Assembly: GCA_036924285.1 (NCBI GenBank)
Contig: JAYKYS010000009.1
Coordinates: 9,052,001 to 9,116,000 of the forward strand
Length of the DNA stretch: 64,000 nt
Direction of reading: 5' to 3'
Origin: Asterella californica
Lineage: Eukaryota > Streptophyta > Marchantiopsida > Marchantiales > Aytoniaceae
The notes below the pieces were generated by a model. It ran no database searches. It was given only the letters and a program-made list of their open reading frames with translations, and had not been told where the DNA came from. Below, piece after piece: positions 11,813-21,690 of this stretch; position 1 is the stretch's first letter; the number at the start of each line of letters is the position of its first letter. The position numbers and the translations under genes are program-made.

Positions 11813-12850
11813 CTAACTTCCTAAGCCTAACTGTGCTCTAAACTCCTCTAACTGAACTTCCACGTTCGCTCGCATCTCGCCAATCTCCCTATCTACCTTC
11901 TGTCTAAGTCTAGAAAGGCGCGCTTTCACACCGTCGGGGTTCGTCTCTGCTTGCACTACCTCCGCCTTCAACGCCCGAAGAAGACCAAGCTCGTCCACAT
12001 CTAGCCCCGAAGTCACGTACGCGGACAACACCGGCATCAACTTCTTCCGAAGGTCTTCGGAGTCAGTCACCTTCGTCTTCAAATCTTCATTCTCTTTTGT
12101 GAGTTCTGCAACTGTAGCCTGGAATTCGCCTCGGCTTCGCTGTAACTCGGCTACTTGGTCAGATAACTCCTTTATGCGGTCGGCGAAGCTCTTCGTCGAC
12201 ACCTTCAACTCTTCGTCCTTACTGATCAAAGCAGTCCTCGCTTCTTCGCATTGACGCCGAAGATCTTCTAGCTCCTTCTCCGACTCCAACCTTATCTTCG
12301 TCGCATTCCGGGCCTCTTCGCGAAGATTGTTCTTCTCCTGCTGCCAAGTTCCCCTACTGAAATGTAACTCCGCCAACATCTCTGGAAATGTCACCTTCCG
12401 CTGCACTTCCTTCTCGTAATCCTCCTTGTTGTCTTCAAGAAGTCGGAGGATCGGGACGACTACCTCTTCGCCATAGTTCATCGCCTGCCTAAAGAGATCG
12501 ACCTTGCTCAATGTTGTTCCGGCCGAAGTGCCTTCACCGCAGACAGCTTCACCTTCAATCTTTGCTCCTGAACTACTCAGGTCCACTGTTTCCTTCTTCG
12601 TGTCCTTTACCTTCTTTCGAGCCTTCGGTTTCTCCATAGGCGAAGTTGGAAGAGGCTTCTTCCTCTTGCTACGTCTCTTCTCTTCGTCTTCGACCGTTGC
12701 TTGAACAGTCGCTGCCTGCTGCTCCTCTTGAGTATCTTCGGCCATTGCCTTCGGTGAAGATCCCAGTTGCTGAATGTCTTCGGTTTGTCCCTCTTCGACC
12801 TGACGAGCGGGTGATGCAAAATCTTGTTCTTCGTCTTCACCGAAGCCCAA
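11813..12850 (-). CDS. LTR ORF2, coiled-coil protein, 3' LTR copy
   Basis: This 345-codon frame is identical in layout to 21691-22728 in the 5' LTR. It has an acidic N-terminus, a basic patch (KKPLPTSPMEKPKARKK) and a long coiled coil. The first codon is TTG. It is in frame with ORF1, separated by a single TAA. If genomic RNA starts at the inner TATA box, this 3' LTR copy would be the one carried on that RNA. Confidence 0.6.
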   Translation of the reverse strand: MGFGEDEEQDFASPARQVEEGQTEDIQQLGSSPKAMAEDTQEEQQAATVQATVEDEEKRRSKRKKPLPTSPMEKPKARKKVKDTKKETVDLSSSGAKIEGEAVCGEGTSAGTTLSKVDLFRQAMNYGEEVVVPILRLLEDNKEDYEKEVQRKVTFPEMLAELHFSRGTWQQEKNNLREEARNATKIRLESEKELEDLRRQCEEARTALISKDEELKVSTKSFADRIKELSDQVAELQRSRGEFQATVAELTKENEDLKTKVTDSEDLRKKLMPVLSAYVTSGLDVDELGLLRALKAEVVQAETNPDGVKARLSRLRQKVDREIGEMRANVEVQLEEFRAQLGLGS

Positions 12851-12853
12851 CTG

Positions 12854-13474
12854 TTAAGCTTTGTTCTCCTTCAGCCATCCCATACCGAAGTAGAAGATGC
12901 TGACAAATCCTCCCAGATACACATAGTCCTGCTTCTTAAACAGGCGTTGGACTTCATCGTGGAATATCTTCGCCCAGTAAGCTCGTCTTCCGGCGAAGAG
13001 GTGTTCGAAGAAGCATACCTTCCAAGTCGACAGGTAAGTTGTTCTTCGGGGGCTCAAAATCAGCATGATGGCCTCCGCAATCTTCCTCTTCACGGGATCC
13101 TTGTACTCGGACAACTTGTAGCCATTCGTCTGGTGCATCGGACTCTCGAAGAGCTCGCCGTAGTTCTGGTCCTCCTTGATCAAGTGCTTCATCGACGCAT
13201 TGTCGAAGAGCATGTCACCCTTCGTCCCAGCTTCATCCAGCAGAACCTTCTCCCAGTTCTCGACAGTCTAGTTGCCAGGTCGCGCATATAGTTCTTTGCC
13301 TCCATGGTCTTCACACATCCGAATCTGGCTAATGAACTTGCCAGACACCTTCGTCCAGCCTCCCAGGGTTAGGAAGCTAAGACCTATCTCCTTCAGCTTC
13401 GGCCGAAGGCGCACTAACTCCTCTTGGTCTAACTCAAAGGCTCTAATCCGCGGTAACTTCGTCGCGATAGACAT
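12854..13474 (-). pseudogene. LTR ORF1, 3' LTR copy, interrupted by TAG
   Basis: This is the same frame as 22732-23352, but TAG at 13268-13270 replaces the TGG (Trp) of GNWTVENW. The rest of the frame is unchanged. The change is one of very few LTR-LTR differences, so it arose at or after this insertion. Confidence 0.75.
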
Positions 13475-13664
13475 CGTGATCAGACGAAGATTGCTAACTG
13501 GCTGAGATGAACTTTGTCTAAAACTGCTAGTCTTCGCTCAAGTTAACCTTCGCCCAAAACTGATTGTCTTCGCCTAATTTGATAATCTTCGCTCAAATAG
13601 ATCGTGCGCAAGTGAGGATTAGGGTGAGCGCTAAGAGAGAATGTGAGAAATGAGTCAATTCTCC

Positions 13665-13674
13665 TAGTATATAG
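13665..13674 (-). promoter_or_regulatory. TATA-like box upstream of LTR ORF1, 3' LTR
   Basis: CTATATACTA on - lies about 190 bases before the ORF1 start. The matching site in the 5' LTR is 23543-23552. Confidence 0.45.
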
Positions 13675-14043
13675 GTCGGTTCAAACTCTCACACGTGCCG
13701 AAGTCGCCTCTGATTGGTTGTCCTCTGATCTGACAAGGGCATGCGCAATGTCATCTTCGCCCACGCCGCTTATCGTTCCTGTCCCTTTCTGGGTAGGTAG
13801 TTCGTCTTCGCTCAGACCATTCGTGAAGAGAATATTCTGACGATATATGTTCTCTGGTCTTTCCTGGAAAGATCTTCTCCCGAAGATCTTCGTCGAAGGT
13901 TCTCCTCTTCTTCCGAAGACTCTTCTTCAGAAGTCTCTTTTTTACTAAAACTAAGCTATTTCTTCTTCTAACTTCATTATTTCTTCTACAAACTCCTATA
14001 TTTCAAGCTTCTTCTATCAAAAATTGAAAAAGTGGGCTCTACA

Positions 14044-14058
14044 TACTTCTCCCCCCAG
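14044..14058 (-). promoter_or_regulatory. Polypurine tract of family A
   Basis: On - this reads ctggggggagaagta and directly abuts the 3' LTR start TGTAGAGCCC. It is placed 23 bases after the pol stop. Confidence 0.85.
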
Positions 14059-14081
14059 ATGTGAGCGACCCCGCGAACACG

Positions 14082-16922
14082 TCAAGAATAGTATCGCTTG
14101 ATTCTTCCACCGTTTACTCGAGTAGCGAAAAGATTTCCTTCAAGGTCTTTAAGTTGGACTGAACCATTACCATAACATTGTGCAACTATGTATGGTCCTA
14201 TCCATCGTAGCTGTAACTTACCTGGAAACTTAATATGTCTGCTATCATATAGCAAGACCAAGTCTCCATCGTTCACTTCTACTTTTCTTAACCTCTTATC
14301 ATATACTTCCTTCCGCTTCTCTTGTATGTCCTTAGTTAACTCCAGAGATGCTTCGCGATCTTCTTCTAGTGCCATCAAACTTTGCAACTTGATGAGCTGA
14401 CTATCTTCTGCAGACAGTCTATCCTCTGACAGAATCCTGTAAGTAGGGGTTTCAAACTCAATAGGCATAATGGGATGCATTCCATACGCTAAGAAGAATG
14501 GTGTTTGTCGTGTTGTTATCTTCTCTGTATTTCTGAATGCCCAAAGTGCTGCATCCAACTTGGTGTCCCAATCATAAGCATGATTGACAGTAACTTTGTT
14601 CAGAATCTTGCACGGTAATCCATTGCTTTTCTCGGTAAGTCCATTCGCCTTAGGATTATATGGGGTAGTCTTCCGATGCTTGATCTGAAAGTAATCTGTC
14701 AGTGCCTCTATGGTATTATTCAAAAAGTGTGTGCCCCTATCACTCACCAGTTCCAATGGACATCCAAACCTGGTGATGATATTCTTGTGTAGAAACGCTG
14801 CCACGGTTATCGCATCATCTTTCTTTGTCGCTTTAGCTTCCACCCACTTGGTTGCATAATCTGTAGCTACCAAGATATATCTTCTGCGTGTCTTCTTCGT
14901 CGCTGGCTGAATAGGCCCCACAAAGTCAATTCCCCACTTCTCGAATGGTGCAAGGGGTAAGATAAGATGAAGTGGCCATTGAGTAGTTCGAGTAGGCTTA
15001 CCCACTCGCTGGCAACTGTCACATCTCTTAATGATCGCATGCACATCTTTGTACATGGTGGGCCACCAGTATCCTGCATCCAGGGTTTTCTTCACTGTGT
15101 TGCGAAGAGCATAGTGTCCTCCTACTGGTTCCGAATGCATGGCATCTACCACTCTCCCTACTTCTTCCTCTTCCAGACATCTTCGAAGTTCATCATCGGC
15201 CCCTCTTTTGAACAGAATGCCGCTCTTCAGCTCGTACGGTCCAACCTTATGTATGAACACCGTACGCTGTTCCACATCCATTCCTTCAGGACATTGCAAC
15301 GTATACAAATATCTGTATATCTCATGGTACCTACTTGTGGGAGTGACTGTGAGCTGGAAAAGTTCTTCGTCTGGAAAGTCATCTGCTACATTGTCTTGAC
15401 GCTCTCCCGTCCTCAATCGAGACAAGTAGTCTGCATTCTCGTGATGTTTCCCTGCTCGAGTTTGAACTGTGAATTTGAATTCCTGCAATAATAACATCCA
15501 TCTCGCTATTCTTCCTGATAGATCAGATTTTTGCACCAGATGTTTTAAAGCATAATGATCCACATAAAAAACAAACTCGCATCCCAACAAGCAGTGTCGA
15601 AATTTCCTGACAGAATACACCATCCCTAGTGCTTCCCGCTCTGTAGTGGAGTAGTTCTTCTCTGCAGCGGATAGCTGTCTACTCGCATAGTAGATCGGAT
15701 GGTCCCTCCTTTGACTGTCTTTCTGACTCAACACCACTCCAATAGCGAATGCTGAAGTATCCACATATACTTGAAAAGGTAGATTCCAATCTGGTGCCTT
15801 CATGACTGGAGCTTCAATCAACTTCGTCTTCAGCGTGTCGAAGGTCTTCTGCCTCCGTTCCTGCCAGATGTACTCTGTGGTCTTCTTCAACAATTCGGTT
15901 AGTGGTGCTGCCAAGGTTGCATAGTCTTTGATGAACCTCCGATAGTAACCCACATGTCCTAAAAATCCCCGCAACTCACTAACATTTGAGGGGGGTTCCA
16001 AAGCTACTATAACTTGCACTTTGTCTACATCTACTTCAATGCCTCGCTGCGAGACTCTATGTCCTAATAAAAGTCCTTCTGACATGGCGAAGAAACACTT
16101 TTCTGGATGCAACGCCAACTGAGCATCTCTACAACGCTGAAACACTACTGCCAAGGAATTTATATGTTCTTCCCTTGGACCAAAAACGCAAAAATCATCT
16201 ATAAAAATTTCTAAGAACTTCCTAAGATACTCCTGAAAAATGTTCGTCATCATTCTTTGGAATGTGGCAGGAGCATTACATAAACCAAAGGGCATCTTAT
16301 GATAAGCAAAAGTACCCCAATCAGTGGTAAAAGTAGTTTTGTCTTTATCTTCTTCTCTGATGGATACCTGATTGTACCCTGAAAATCCATCGAGAAAACT
16401 GTAGCACTCATGACCAGCTACCCTATCCAGAATAGAATCCGTAAAAGGTAAGGGATGGTGGTCCTTCCTAGTTGCTGCATTCAGTTTTCGAAAATCTTGA
16501 CATACTCTTATTTTACCAGTTTTCTTCTTAGGAACTATCACTATAGGCGATACCCATTCACTGCTAAGGACAGGAAAAATAATGCCAGCACTTAAGTACT
16601 TGTCAATTTCGTCCTTGACTAAAAGAGAGTACTTTGGGTTCAGTCTATACTGTCTTTGCCTTACAGGTACAGAGTTTTCCAGTAGATCAATTCGATGTTG
16701 ACCCCACTTCGCTGGGATACCCTTCATGTCTTCTATCTTCCAGGCGAAGACATCCTGGTAGTAAGTTAACATGTCATGGTACACTTCCAATTCGGGTCCC
16801 TGTAACTTCGCTGAAATCTTCAAGATTTTCCCTTCGTCAAGAACCAAGTCCATTGTTGCTGACTTCAGTACCATTCCTTCTGTGTGGCTCACCTCTGAAC
16901 TTCCTTGTCCCAACTGTGATTG
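14082..16922 (-). CDS. Family A pol: RT, RNase H, integrase
   Basis: This frame is contiguous with gag-pro across one UAG, so it has no start codon of its own; the first ATG-like codon is TTG at 16913. It has about 946 sense codons. The reverse transcriptase has FIDDFCVFG near residue 236. RNase H starts near residue 384 (VDTSAFAIGVVLSQKD). The integrase zinc finger spans about 593-638 (GGHYALRNT to CDSCQRVG). The integrase core D, D, E are in GIDFVGPI (~661), VSDRGTHF (~726) and LTEKSNG (~759). All catalytic motifs are present and there are no internal stops. The product copies RNA to DNA and integrates it. It ends just before the polypurine tract. Confidence 0.95.
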   Translation of the reverse strand, partial: QSQLGQGSSEVSHTEGMVLKSATMDLVLDEGKILKISAKLQGPELEVYHDMLTYYQDVFAWKIEDMKGIPAKWGQHRIDLLENSVPVRQRQYRLNPKYSLLVKDEIDKYLSAGIIFPVLSSEWVSPIVIVPKKKTGKIRVCQDFRKLNAATRKDHHPLPFTDSILDRVAGHECYSFLDGFSGYNQVSIREEDKDKTTFTTDWGTFAYHKMPFGLCNAPATFQRMMTNIFQEYLRKFLEIFIDDFCVFGPREEHINSLAVVFQRCRDAQLALHPEKCFFAMSEGLLLGHRVSQRGIEVDVDKVQVIVALEPPSNVSELRGFLGHVGYYRRFIKDYATLAAPLTELLKKTTEYIWQERRQKTFDTLKTKLIEAPVMKAPDWNLPFQVYVDTSAFAIGVVLSQKDSQRRDHPIYYASRQLSAAEKNYSTTEREALGMVYSVRKFRHCLLGCEFVFYVDHYALKHLVQKSDLSGRIARWMLLLQEFKFTVQTRAGKHHENADYLSRLRTGERQDNVADDFPDEELFQLTVTPTSRYHEIYRYLYTLQCPEGMDVEQRTVFIHKVGPYELKSGILFKRGADDELRRCLEEEEVGRVVDAMHSEPVGGHYALRNTVKKTLDAGYWWPTMYKDVHAIIKRCDSCQRVGKPTRTTQWPLHLILPLAPFEKWGIDFVGPIQPATKKTRRRYILVATDYATKWVEAKATKKDDAITVAAFLHKNIITRFGCPLELVSDRGTHFLNNTIEALTDYFQIKHRKTTPYNPKANGLTEKSNGLPCKILNKVTVNHAYDWDTKLDAALWAFRNTEKITTRQTPFFLAYGMHPIMPIEFETPTYRILSEDRLSAEDSQLIKLQSLMALEEDREASLELTKDIQEKRKEVYDKRLRKVEVNDGDLVLLYDSRHIKFPGKLQLRWIGPYIVAQCYGNGSVQLKDLEGNLFATRVNGGRIKRYYS

Positions 16923-16925
16923 CTA
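16914..16925 (-). promoter_or_regulatory. Likely UAG readthrough site between gag-pro and pol
   Basis: On - the junction reads GAA TAG CAA TCA CAG, with gag and pol in the same frame. TAG followed by CAR-YYA is the known leaky context of tobamovirus type, and CAA TCA fits it. This is the only stop in about 2190 codons. Function is inferred. Confidence 0.7.
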
Positions 16926-19900
16926 TTCTTCCTCATTCTCATCGCATTCTCCTTCATCTTCTATCTCGTAGCATTGCAAGTAATTCACAACTATGTAAGG
17001 TCCTGCTTTCTCATTTTCCGAGCTAGTATCCGAAGATGAAGAGTCTTCGTCCGAAGTGTACCCTGAATCTGTTGAAGATGTTTCTCCCTGATGCGACATC
17101 TTTTTCCAGGATACAGAGACACTTTTCTCCTTGGGTTTCATCGGATCATTAAAGGACAGTTTCTGTTTATACCAATCAGTAATCACCTTAGCACCATACA
17201 GCCAAGGTCGCCCTATGAGCACTCCATAGCCAGACTTTACCAAGGGTCTTAGTACAATATAGGTAAGTTTGAAGATTATCCCTCCAATAGTTGTAGGGAT
17301 ATCTCGCAGTACTCCCAAGGGTCTTCTTCTACTCTGATCCGCCATCCTCAACACTCTCGGTGTTGATTCGAACTTATGGTAACCCAAACCATGCGCCGTC
17401 TCTTCTGTAATAATGTTCACACTAGAACCAGAATCTATAGGCACATGTTTTATTAGACATCCATCTATCTCGATGTCTACTTCTGGGGATCCTAAATCCT
17501 CCAATCCAACTTGAAATAATGAAGGCAGATTCTTCGTCTTAGCCTTCGCGGGTTTTCTCAAGGCTGCCAATAACAGTTTCCTGTACAGCCTATTGTCCTC
17601 GACCAACTGCTTAATGGTTATATTGGCTTGTTGGTTCAGCAGGTCTTCTACTACGTTGTAATGAGGGCTCACCACTGGGACAACCCTCTTAGTTTGTTCT
17701 GCCGCCACCTTGCGTAGTTCGGATGGTCGTTCGACTTCGGGCGAAGAGACTTCGGCCCGCACCTTCCCCAGCCCCTCTTGGCTAGGTTCCACCTCCTTGG
17801 CTTGCTTTCTCAGTTCCTTACTGAGTAGTACCCTTACTTCTTCGGAGATGTCCGCAGGTAATGTTCCTGAGGTCTTCTTCTTTCTCTGCTCTTCTTGACG
17901 ATCATCTGTCCGTGCCGATGTCGTCTTTTTCTCTACAACTTCGCGCACTTGTTCCTTCAAAGTTTTGTGCGCTTTCTTCTCTTTCTTCTGTTGCTTCCGC
18001 TCAGTCTTTTTAAGGTCCTTCGCCTCTTGAGCTGCAGCTTCTGCTAGAGTCTCCCCCTTCCGAAGTAGTTTCTTCCCACTTCGAGTCTCCACTTTGTTCA
18101 CCAGCATCTCCTCTTCTTCTGGCCAACCATTTCCATCTTCTTTTGATAGAGTACAAGCTTTCAGATCATCGACCAATTCGACCATGTTTACTCCTGCATC
18201 TGATCGTTGTTGGTTGAGTGGCGGTTGAAATCTGACTCCGGTCTTCTGAATTGGTTCATTCGTACAGTCCGAAGCTCCATGACCGAGTTTTCCACACTTC
18301 CCACATAATGGCATGTATCCCACTTGTTTCTTTGGGTGAGGACAAGAAGGAGCCCAGTGACCTGTAGCGCCACAATTAAAACATGATGTACCAAGAGACG
18401 GTGGTCTTTCCTGGTAACCTGCAGGGGCAAACTTTCGTTGGGTAACGTTAGTTGCCATCTGTCTAGGTACAAAACGTTGAATATGTACCGGGGGAATGGG
18501 CGTGAATTGTTGAGGCTGAGTGGGTATCATGGCTCCATCTTGAGCTTGTACTCCATAGACCCCGTCTTCACACTCTACAAAGTAATTGGGTTCGTATAAT
18601 GGCGCCCACTCCACTGCATGGGTGTTATAGGATGATTTACTGTTGAAACATTCCGTATTGGCATGTCCAGGTTTACCACAGTTAGTACACCACAAATTTG
18701 GAGGTGAAGTAGTTGGCGATTTTCGCCTCTCGGGCGTTCTGACCAGTTGCACCTTGAGGTCTTCGAACTTCTTAAGAAGATCATCAAGAGCAGTGTCCTT
18801 AGATGGCTGTGTCCTTCTCACCATCGGAAGTCTGGACTTCGTCATTCTTTTCCGCTTCTTATGCTTTTCCTCTTCGTCCGAAGATGAGGTATCTTCATCT
18901 TCTGATGTTGAGCTCTCGTCTGAAGACTCTTCTGAGGATTCTTCCGAAGATGAGAATTTTCGGTGTTTCCGTTTTGACTTCTTCTTCTTCTTCTTCTTCT
19001 CATCCTTTGCACTCTTCTTCGATTTTCTGAAATCCTTCTTCTTTCTCGACTCTGAAGCTTTTTCACGATCTCTGCTGAGGATGTTGGAGGATTCGTAATT
19101 CTCAGCAGAATCAATGGCTCGTTCCAATGTTGACGTATCAAACCGTCTTACCCACGTTTGTTGCTTTGAGGGTAACCCCTTCACAAACCATTCTACTGCC
19201 TGTGCCGGAGTGTAGGCTGGGTGTGTTCCATTGGCAGGTAATCTATCCAAAATTCCATAGAATCTTTGGACGTAGCTTTTCAAGGACTCTTTCCTCTTAC
19301 GTTTGACGCTATTTACTTTATGTAACACATGCCTGTTATAATTCAGTTCTCGGAATCTCTTTAGGAATTCGTTCTTCATTAGATCCCAAGTAGATAAGAT
19401 CGCGGGAGTTAGATTGGCATGACTGTACCATTTTCTGGCTGCATGTTTCAATAAGCTGGGAAAAATCCTCGTACGATCCGGATCATTATCTTCTTTATTT
19501 GCGTGAGATACCGCTTCAAATTGCTTGACAAATGAGTCGGCACTCTCTCCATCTCCATCACTGTCCGAATCGTCACCGCCGAATTTTGGATAATTTTGGC
19601 GAGTGAAAGGTGGTGCCCCTAACGGAAGTGGTACTCCTGTCATTGTATGCGGTAGTGTGGAAGGTGGAACTGTTGTCTGATGTACTTGTCCTTGTCTTGT
19701 TGGTACCTTCAAGTTTGAAATCCTCACTGATCCTGCGTTCGACAAATTGCTTAATGGTCGAAGTGTCAGCTTGGCAAGAGCATTCACAACAGCTGTTCCC
19801 ACTTGGATGTTTGGGGAGTTCACTTCGGGCAAAGTCACTTCGGCCGAAGGCTCTTCAACTGAGTGAACATTTCCTCGTCTTACTTCATGTTCTCTTTTGG

Positions 19901-20672
19901 GTGAAGACGAGGTAGAGGCCTCTTGACTTCGTATCTTAAAGAGTGATACTCCTGGAGTACCTTGTGGTCTAAGATTTGGGATTTGAAGAGCAGGTGATCC
20001 CAATAGTAATAATTCTCGAATTAATTCTTGTCCTCTTTGTTTCTTCAAGAGGTCTACAAAGCTTGTGATTTCCGGCCCATGTCTGACAATCAGCTCCAAG
20101 GCCGCTTCCGCGTCAGGATTTGGATCTTCCGCAAGAGTTGTCAAAATATTGGATTCTGTCTGTGCTGATCCTGAAGATGAAGACGAAGATGAAGATTGAA
20201 ACAACTCCACTCTTCTAAGTGAAGGTGATCCTTCTCTATCTGACTCCTCTTCTTCTGCTTGAGTACCTTCTTCTTTTCTTGTTGATTCAAACAGAGATTC
20301 ATGCAAATTTGTGGTCCTTGAAGGAAATGGTAACCATGATACGTCTTTAGGTGAACTTTCTCCACTTCGTACGCTCGAGTATGGAGATTCGATATCCCCC
20401 TTCTTCTTCCAGTATGTGCGCTCGTCTTTCTCGTAACGCGTTCGTGGTGAAATAGGTACTGAACTTCTTTCAAGCGGAGATGAAGTTCCTTCGGAGAGAT
20501 TTTTCACTTCTTGCCACTTCTGAGCTGCTTGATGTCTTCGCTCCCTCGTTGCCTCCTTCTGGCGTTGGACTTCTTCCAACAATTGTTCTCGGACCAATCT
20601 TCTTTTCAGCGCTCGCCTGGTCCTTCCCGTCCTCTGATCTTCGTCAGAAGGCGCTCGTGCTCCCCCCGACAT
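16923..20672 (-). CDS. Family A gag-protease polyprotein
   Basis: This frame is 1249 residues and starts at the ATG of MSGGARAPSDEDQ, about 50 bases after the primer site. A charged, Ser-rich N-terminus of about 360 residues precedes the Gag core (about 370-520; ARKWYSHANLTP, FLKRFRELNYN, AVEWFVKGLP). A Lys/Ser/Glu low-complexity stretch follows. Then come three CCHC zinc knuckles near 664, 766 and 790 (CTNCGKPGHANTEC, CFNCGATGHWAPSC, CGKCGKLGHGASDC). A Lys/Glu-rich region is followed by an aspartic protease with IDSGSSVNII near residue 1082. An ATG 4 bases upstream is out of frame. It ends in an acidic tail and a UAG that looks leaky. The length is large for a Gag-Pro. Confidence 0.95.
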   Translation of the reverse strand: MSGGARAPSDEDQRTGRTRRALKRRLVREQLLEEVQRQKEATRERRHQAAQKWQEVKNLSEGTSSPLERSSVPISPRTRYEKDERTYWKKKGDIESPYSSVRSGESSPKDVSWLPFPSRTTNLHESLFESTRKEEGTQAEEEESDREGSPSLRRVELFQSSSSSSSSGSAQTESNILTTLAEDPNPDAEAALELIVRHGPEITSFVDLLKKQRGQELIRELLLLGSPALQIPNLRPQGTPGVSLFKIRSQEASTSSSPKREHEVRRGNVHSVEEPSAEVTLPEVNSPNIQVGTAVVNALAKLTLRPLSNLSNAGSVRISNLKVPTRQGQVHQTTVPPSTLPHTMTGVPLPLGAPPFTRQNYPKFGGDDSDSDGDGESADSFVKQFEAVSHANKEDNDPDRTRIFPSLLKHAARKWYSHANLTPAILSTWDLMKNEFLKRFRELNYNRHVLHKVNSVKRKRKESLKSYVQRFYGILDRLPANGTHPAYTPAQAVEWFVKGLPSKQQTWVRRFDTSTLERAIDSAENYESSNILSRDREKASESRKKKDFRKSKKSAKDEKKKKKKKSKRKHRKFSSSEESSEESSDESSTSEDEDTSSSDEEEKHKKRKRMTKSRLPMVRRTQPSKDTALDDLLKKFEDLKVQLVRTPERRKSPTTSPPNLWCTNCGKPGHANTECFNSKSSYNTHAVEWAPLYEPNYFVECEDGVYGVQAQDGAMIPTQPQQFTPIPPVHIQRFVPRQMATNVTQRKFAPAGYQERPPSLGTSCFNCGATGHWAPSCPHPKKQVGYMPLCGKCGKLGHGASDCTNEPIQKTGVRFQPPLNQQRSDAGVNMVELVDDLKACTLSKEDGNGWPEEEEMLVNKVETRSGKKLLRKGETLAEAAAQEAKDLKKTERKQQKKEKKAHKTLKEQVREVVEKKTTSARTDDRQEEQRKKKTSGTLPADISEEVRVLLSKELRKQAKEVEPSQEGLGKVRAEVSSPEVERPSELRKVAAEQTKRVVPVVSPHYNVVEDLLNQQANITIKQLVEDNRLYRKLLLAALRKPAKAKTKNLPSLFQVGLEDLGSPEVDIEIDGCLIKHVPIDSGSSVNIITEETAHGLGYHKFESTPRVLRMADQSRRRPLGVLRDIPTTIGGIIFKLTYIVLRPLVKSGYGVLIGRPWLYGAKVITDWYKQKLSFNDPMKPKEKSVSVSWKKMSHQGETSSTDSGYTSDEDSSSSDTSSENEKAGPYIVVNYLQCYEIEDEGECDENEEE

Positions 20673-20722
20673 ACATGTCGACGGTTACAACTTACTGAAT
20701 TCAAAGTAAAAGTTAAATCTGT

Positions 20723-20741
20723 ATCCCCGGCAGCGGCGCCA
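20723..20741 (-). promoter_or_regulatory. Primer-binding site of family A, tRNA-Asp type
   Basis: On - this reads TGGCGCCGCTGCCGGGGAT, starting 20 bases inside the 5' LTR. It matches the 3' end of plant tRNA-Asp with one mismatch, as in many plant gypsy elements. Confidence 0.85.
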
Positions 20742-21576
20742 AAAGTTTTAATGTTTCTATATGTAACAACCCAGAGAAACACAAAGTATCGGAAATAGTA
20801 AATAAAGGATCGTTCCCACGAAGATACAGTTAACAATTACACAAAACACAGTACTACAATGTCACAATGATAATTCAAATGGTTTTCTGTTATTCTCACG
20901 GAATGGAATAATATCCGGATGAGAGTTAAGTCTGATAAGAAACCAAACCCAAGTACAAACCTGATAAATCGAATACAAACAATAATGAAATAGTTCTTTG
21001 ATCAGGGACCCTTCCGACAAACATACAAAAGATTGAGAAGACAATTGTGAATGTATGAATAAGGTAAAATACTACTGAAATGTTACTAGTCTTCTTCTGA
21101 AAAGACAGAAGAATACAGATTTCACATCAAGATTTCAAGAATAAATCCCTACTCTTCCTAAGGAATGTTCTTCCAACTAAATCCTCACTCTTAAGAATCC
21201 CACTTATTTGAAGAAGGCAAACTTAAGACGAAGCCACCATCATCCAAACTCTCCTTACAATTTAACTTATGCTCTTCCACTTCACAGTAACTAATTTATT
21301 CTCAGATCTTCATTTAGAAACTCTTCACGAAGATTACAGTTCAACTTCGGGCGAAGGCTCTTCAAAGTTCCTACACCGAAGTCTCTTCTTTCAAGTCTAA
21401 GGGCGAAGATCTTCGTCAATTAGAAAATTACACCTGCGACAGTAAACTCCGAATATTCGGAGGAAAATATCTTCGTCCAAAACATTCACGACATCGCTCC
21501 GCGCTTTTGGGAAATAGAAATAAATTAATAAAGAACTAAAAACATGGAAAAGGCACGAGGGCTGTGGATCGCGCTA

Positions 21577-21584
21577 CTTATATA
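21577..21584 (-). promoter_or_regulatory. TATA box in 5' LTR, candidate genomic-RNA promoter
   Basis: TATATAAG on - is followed by a GC-rich stretch. It lies 107 bases after ORF2 and about 815 bases before the LTR end. If transcription starts just downstream, both LTR ORFs lie in U3, and about 0.8 kb is R-U5. Confidence 0.55.
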
Positions 21585-21690
21585 CTACTTCGTCCTAACC
21601 TAACTGTTTATCTAACTGCACTAACTGTCTAACTTCCTACGAAGGCGGAAGACCTTCGCTACCCTACGATCATCTTCATCTTCACAGTAA

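Larger units (their letters stand above)
10884..14043 (-). repeat. 3' LTR of family A element (3160 bp)
   Basis: This is a direct repeat of 20762-23902 with TG...CA ends. It contains copies of both LTR ORFs, here with a TAG in the first one. Sequence 10884-11812 on the U5-like side has no gene. Confidence 0.96.
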
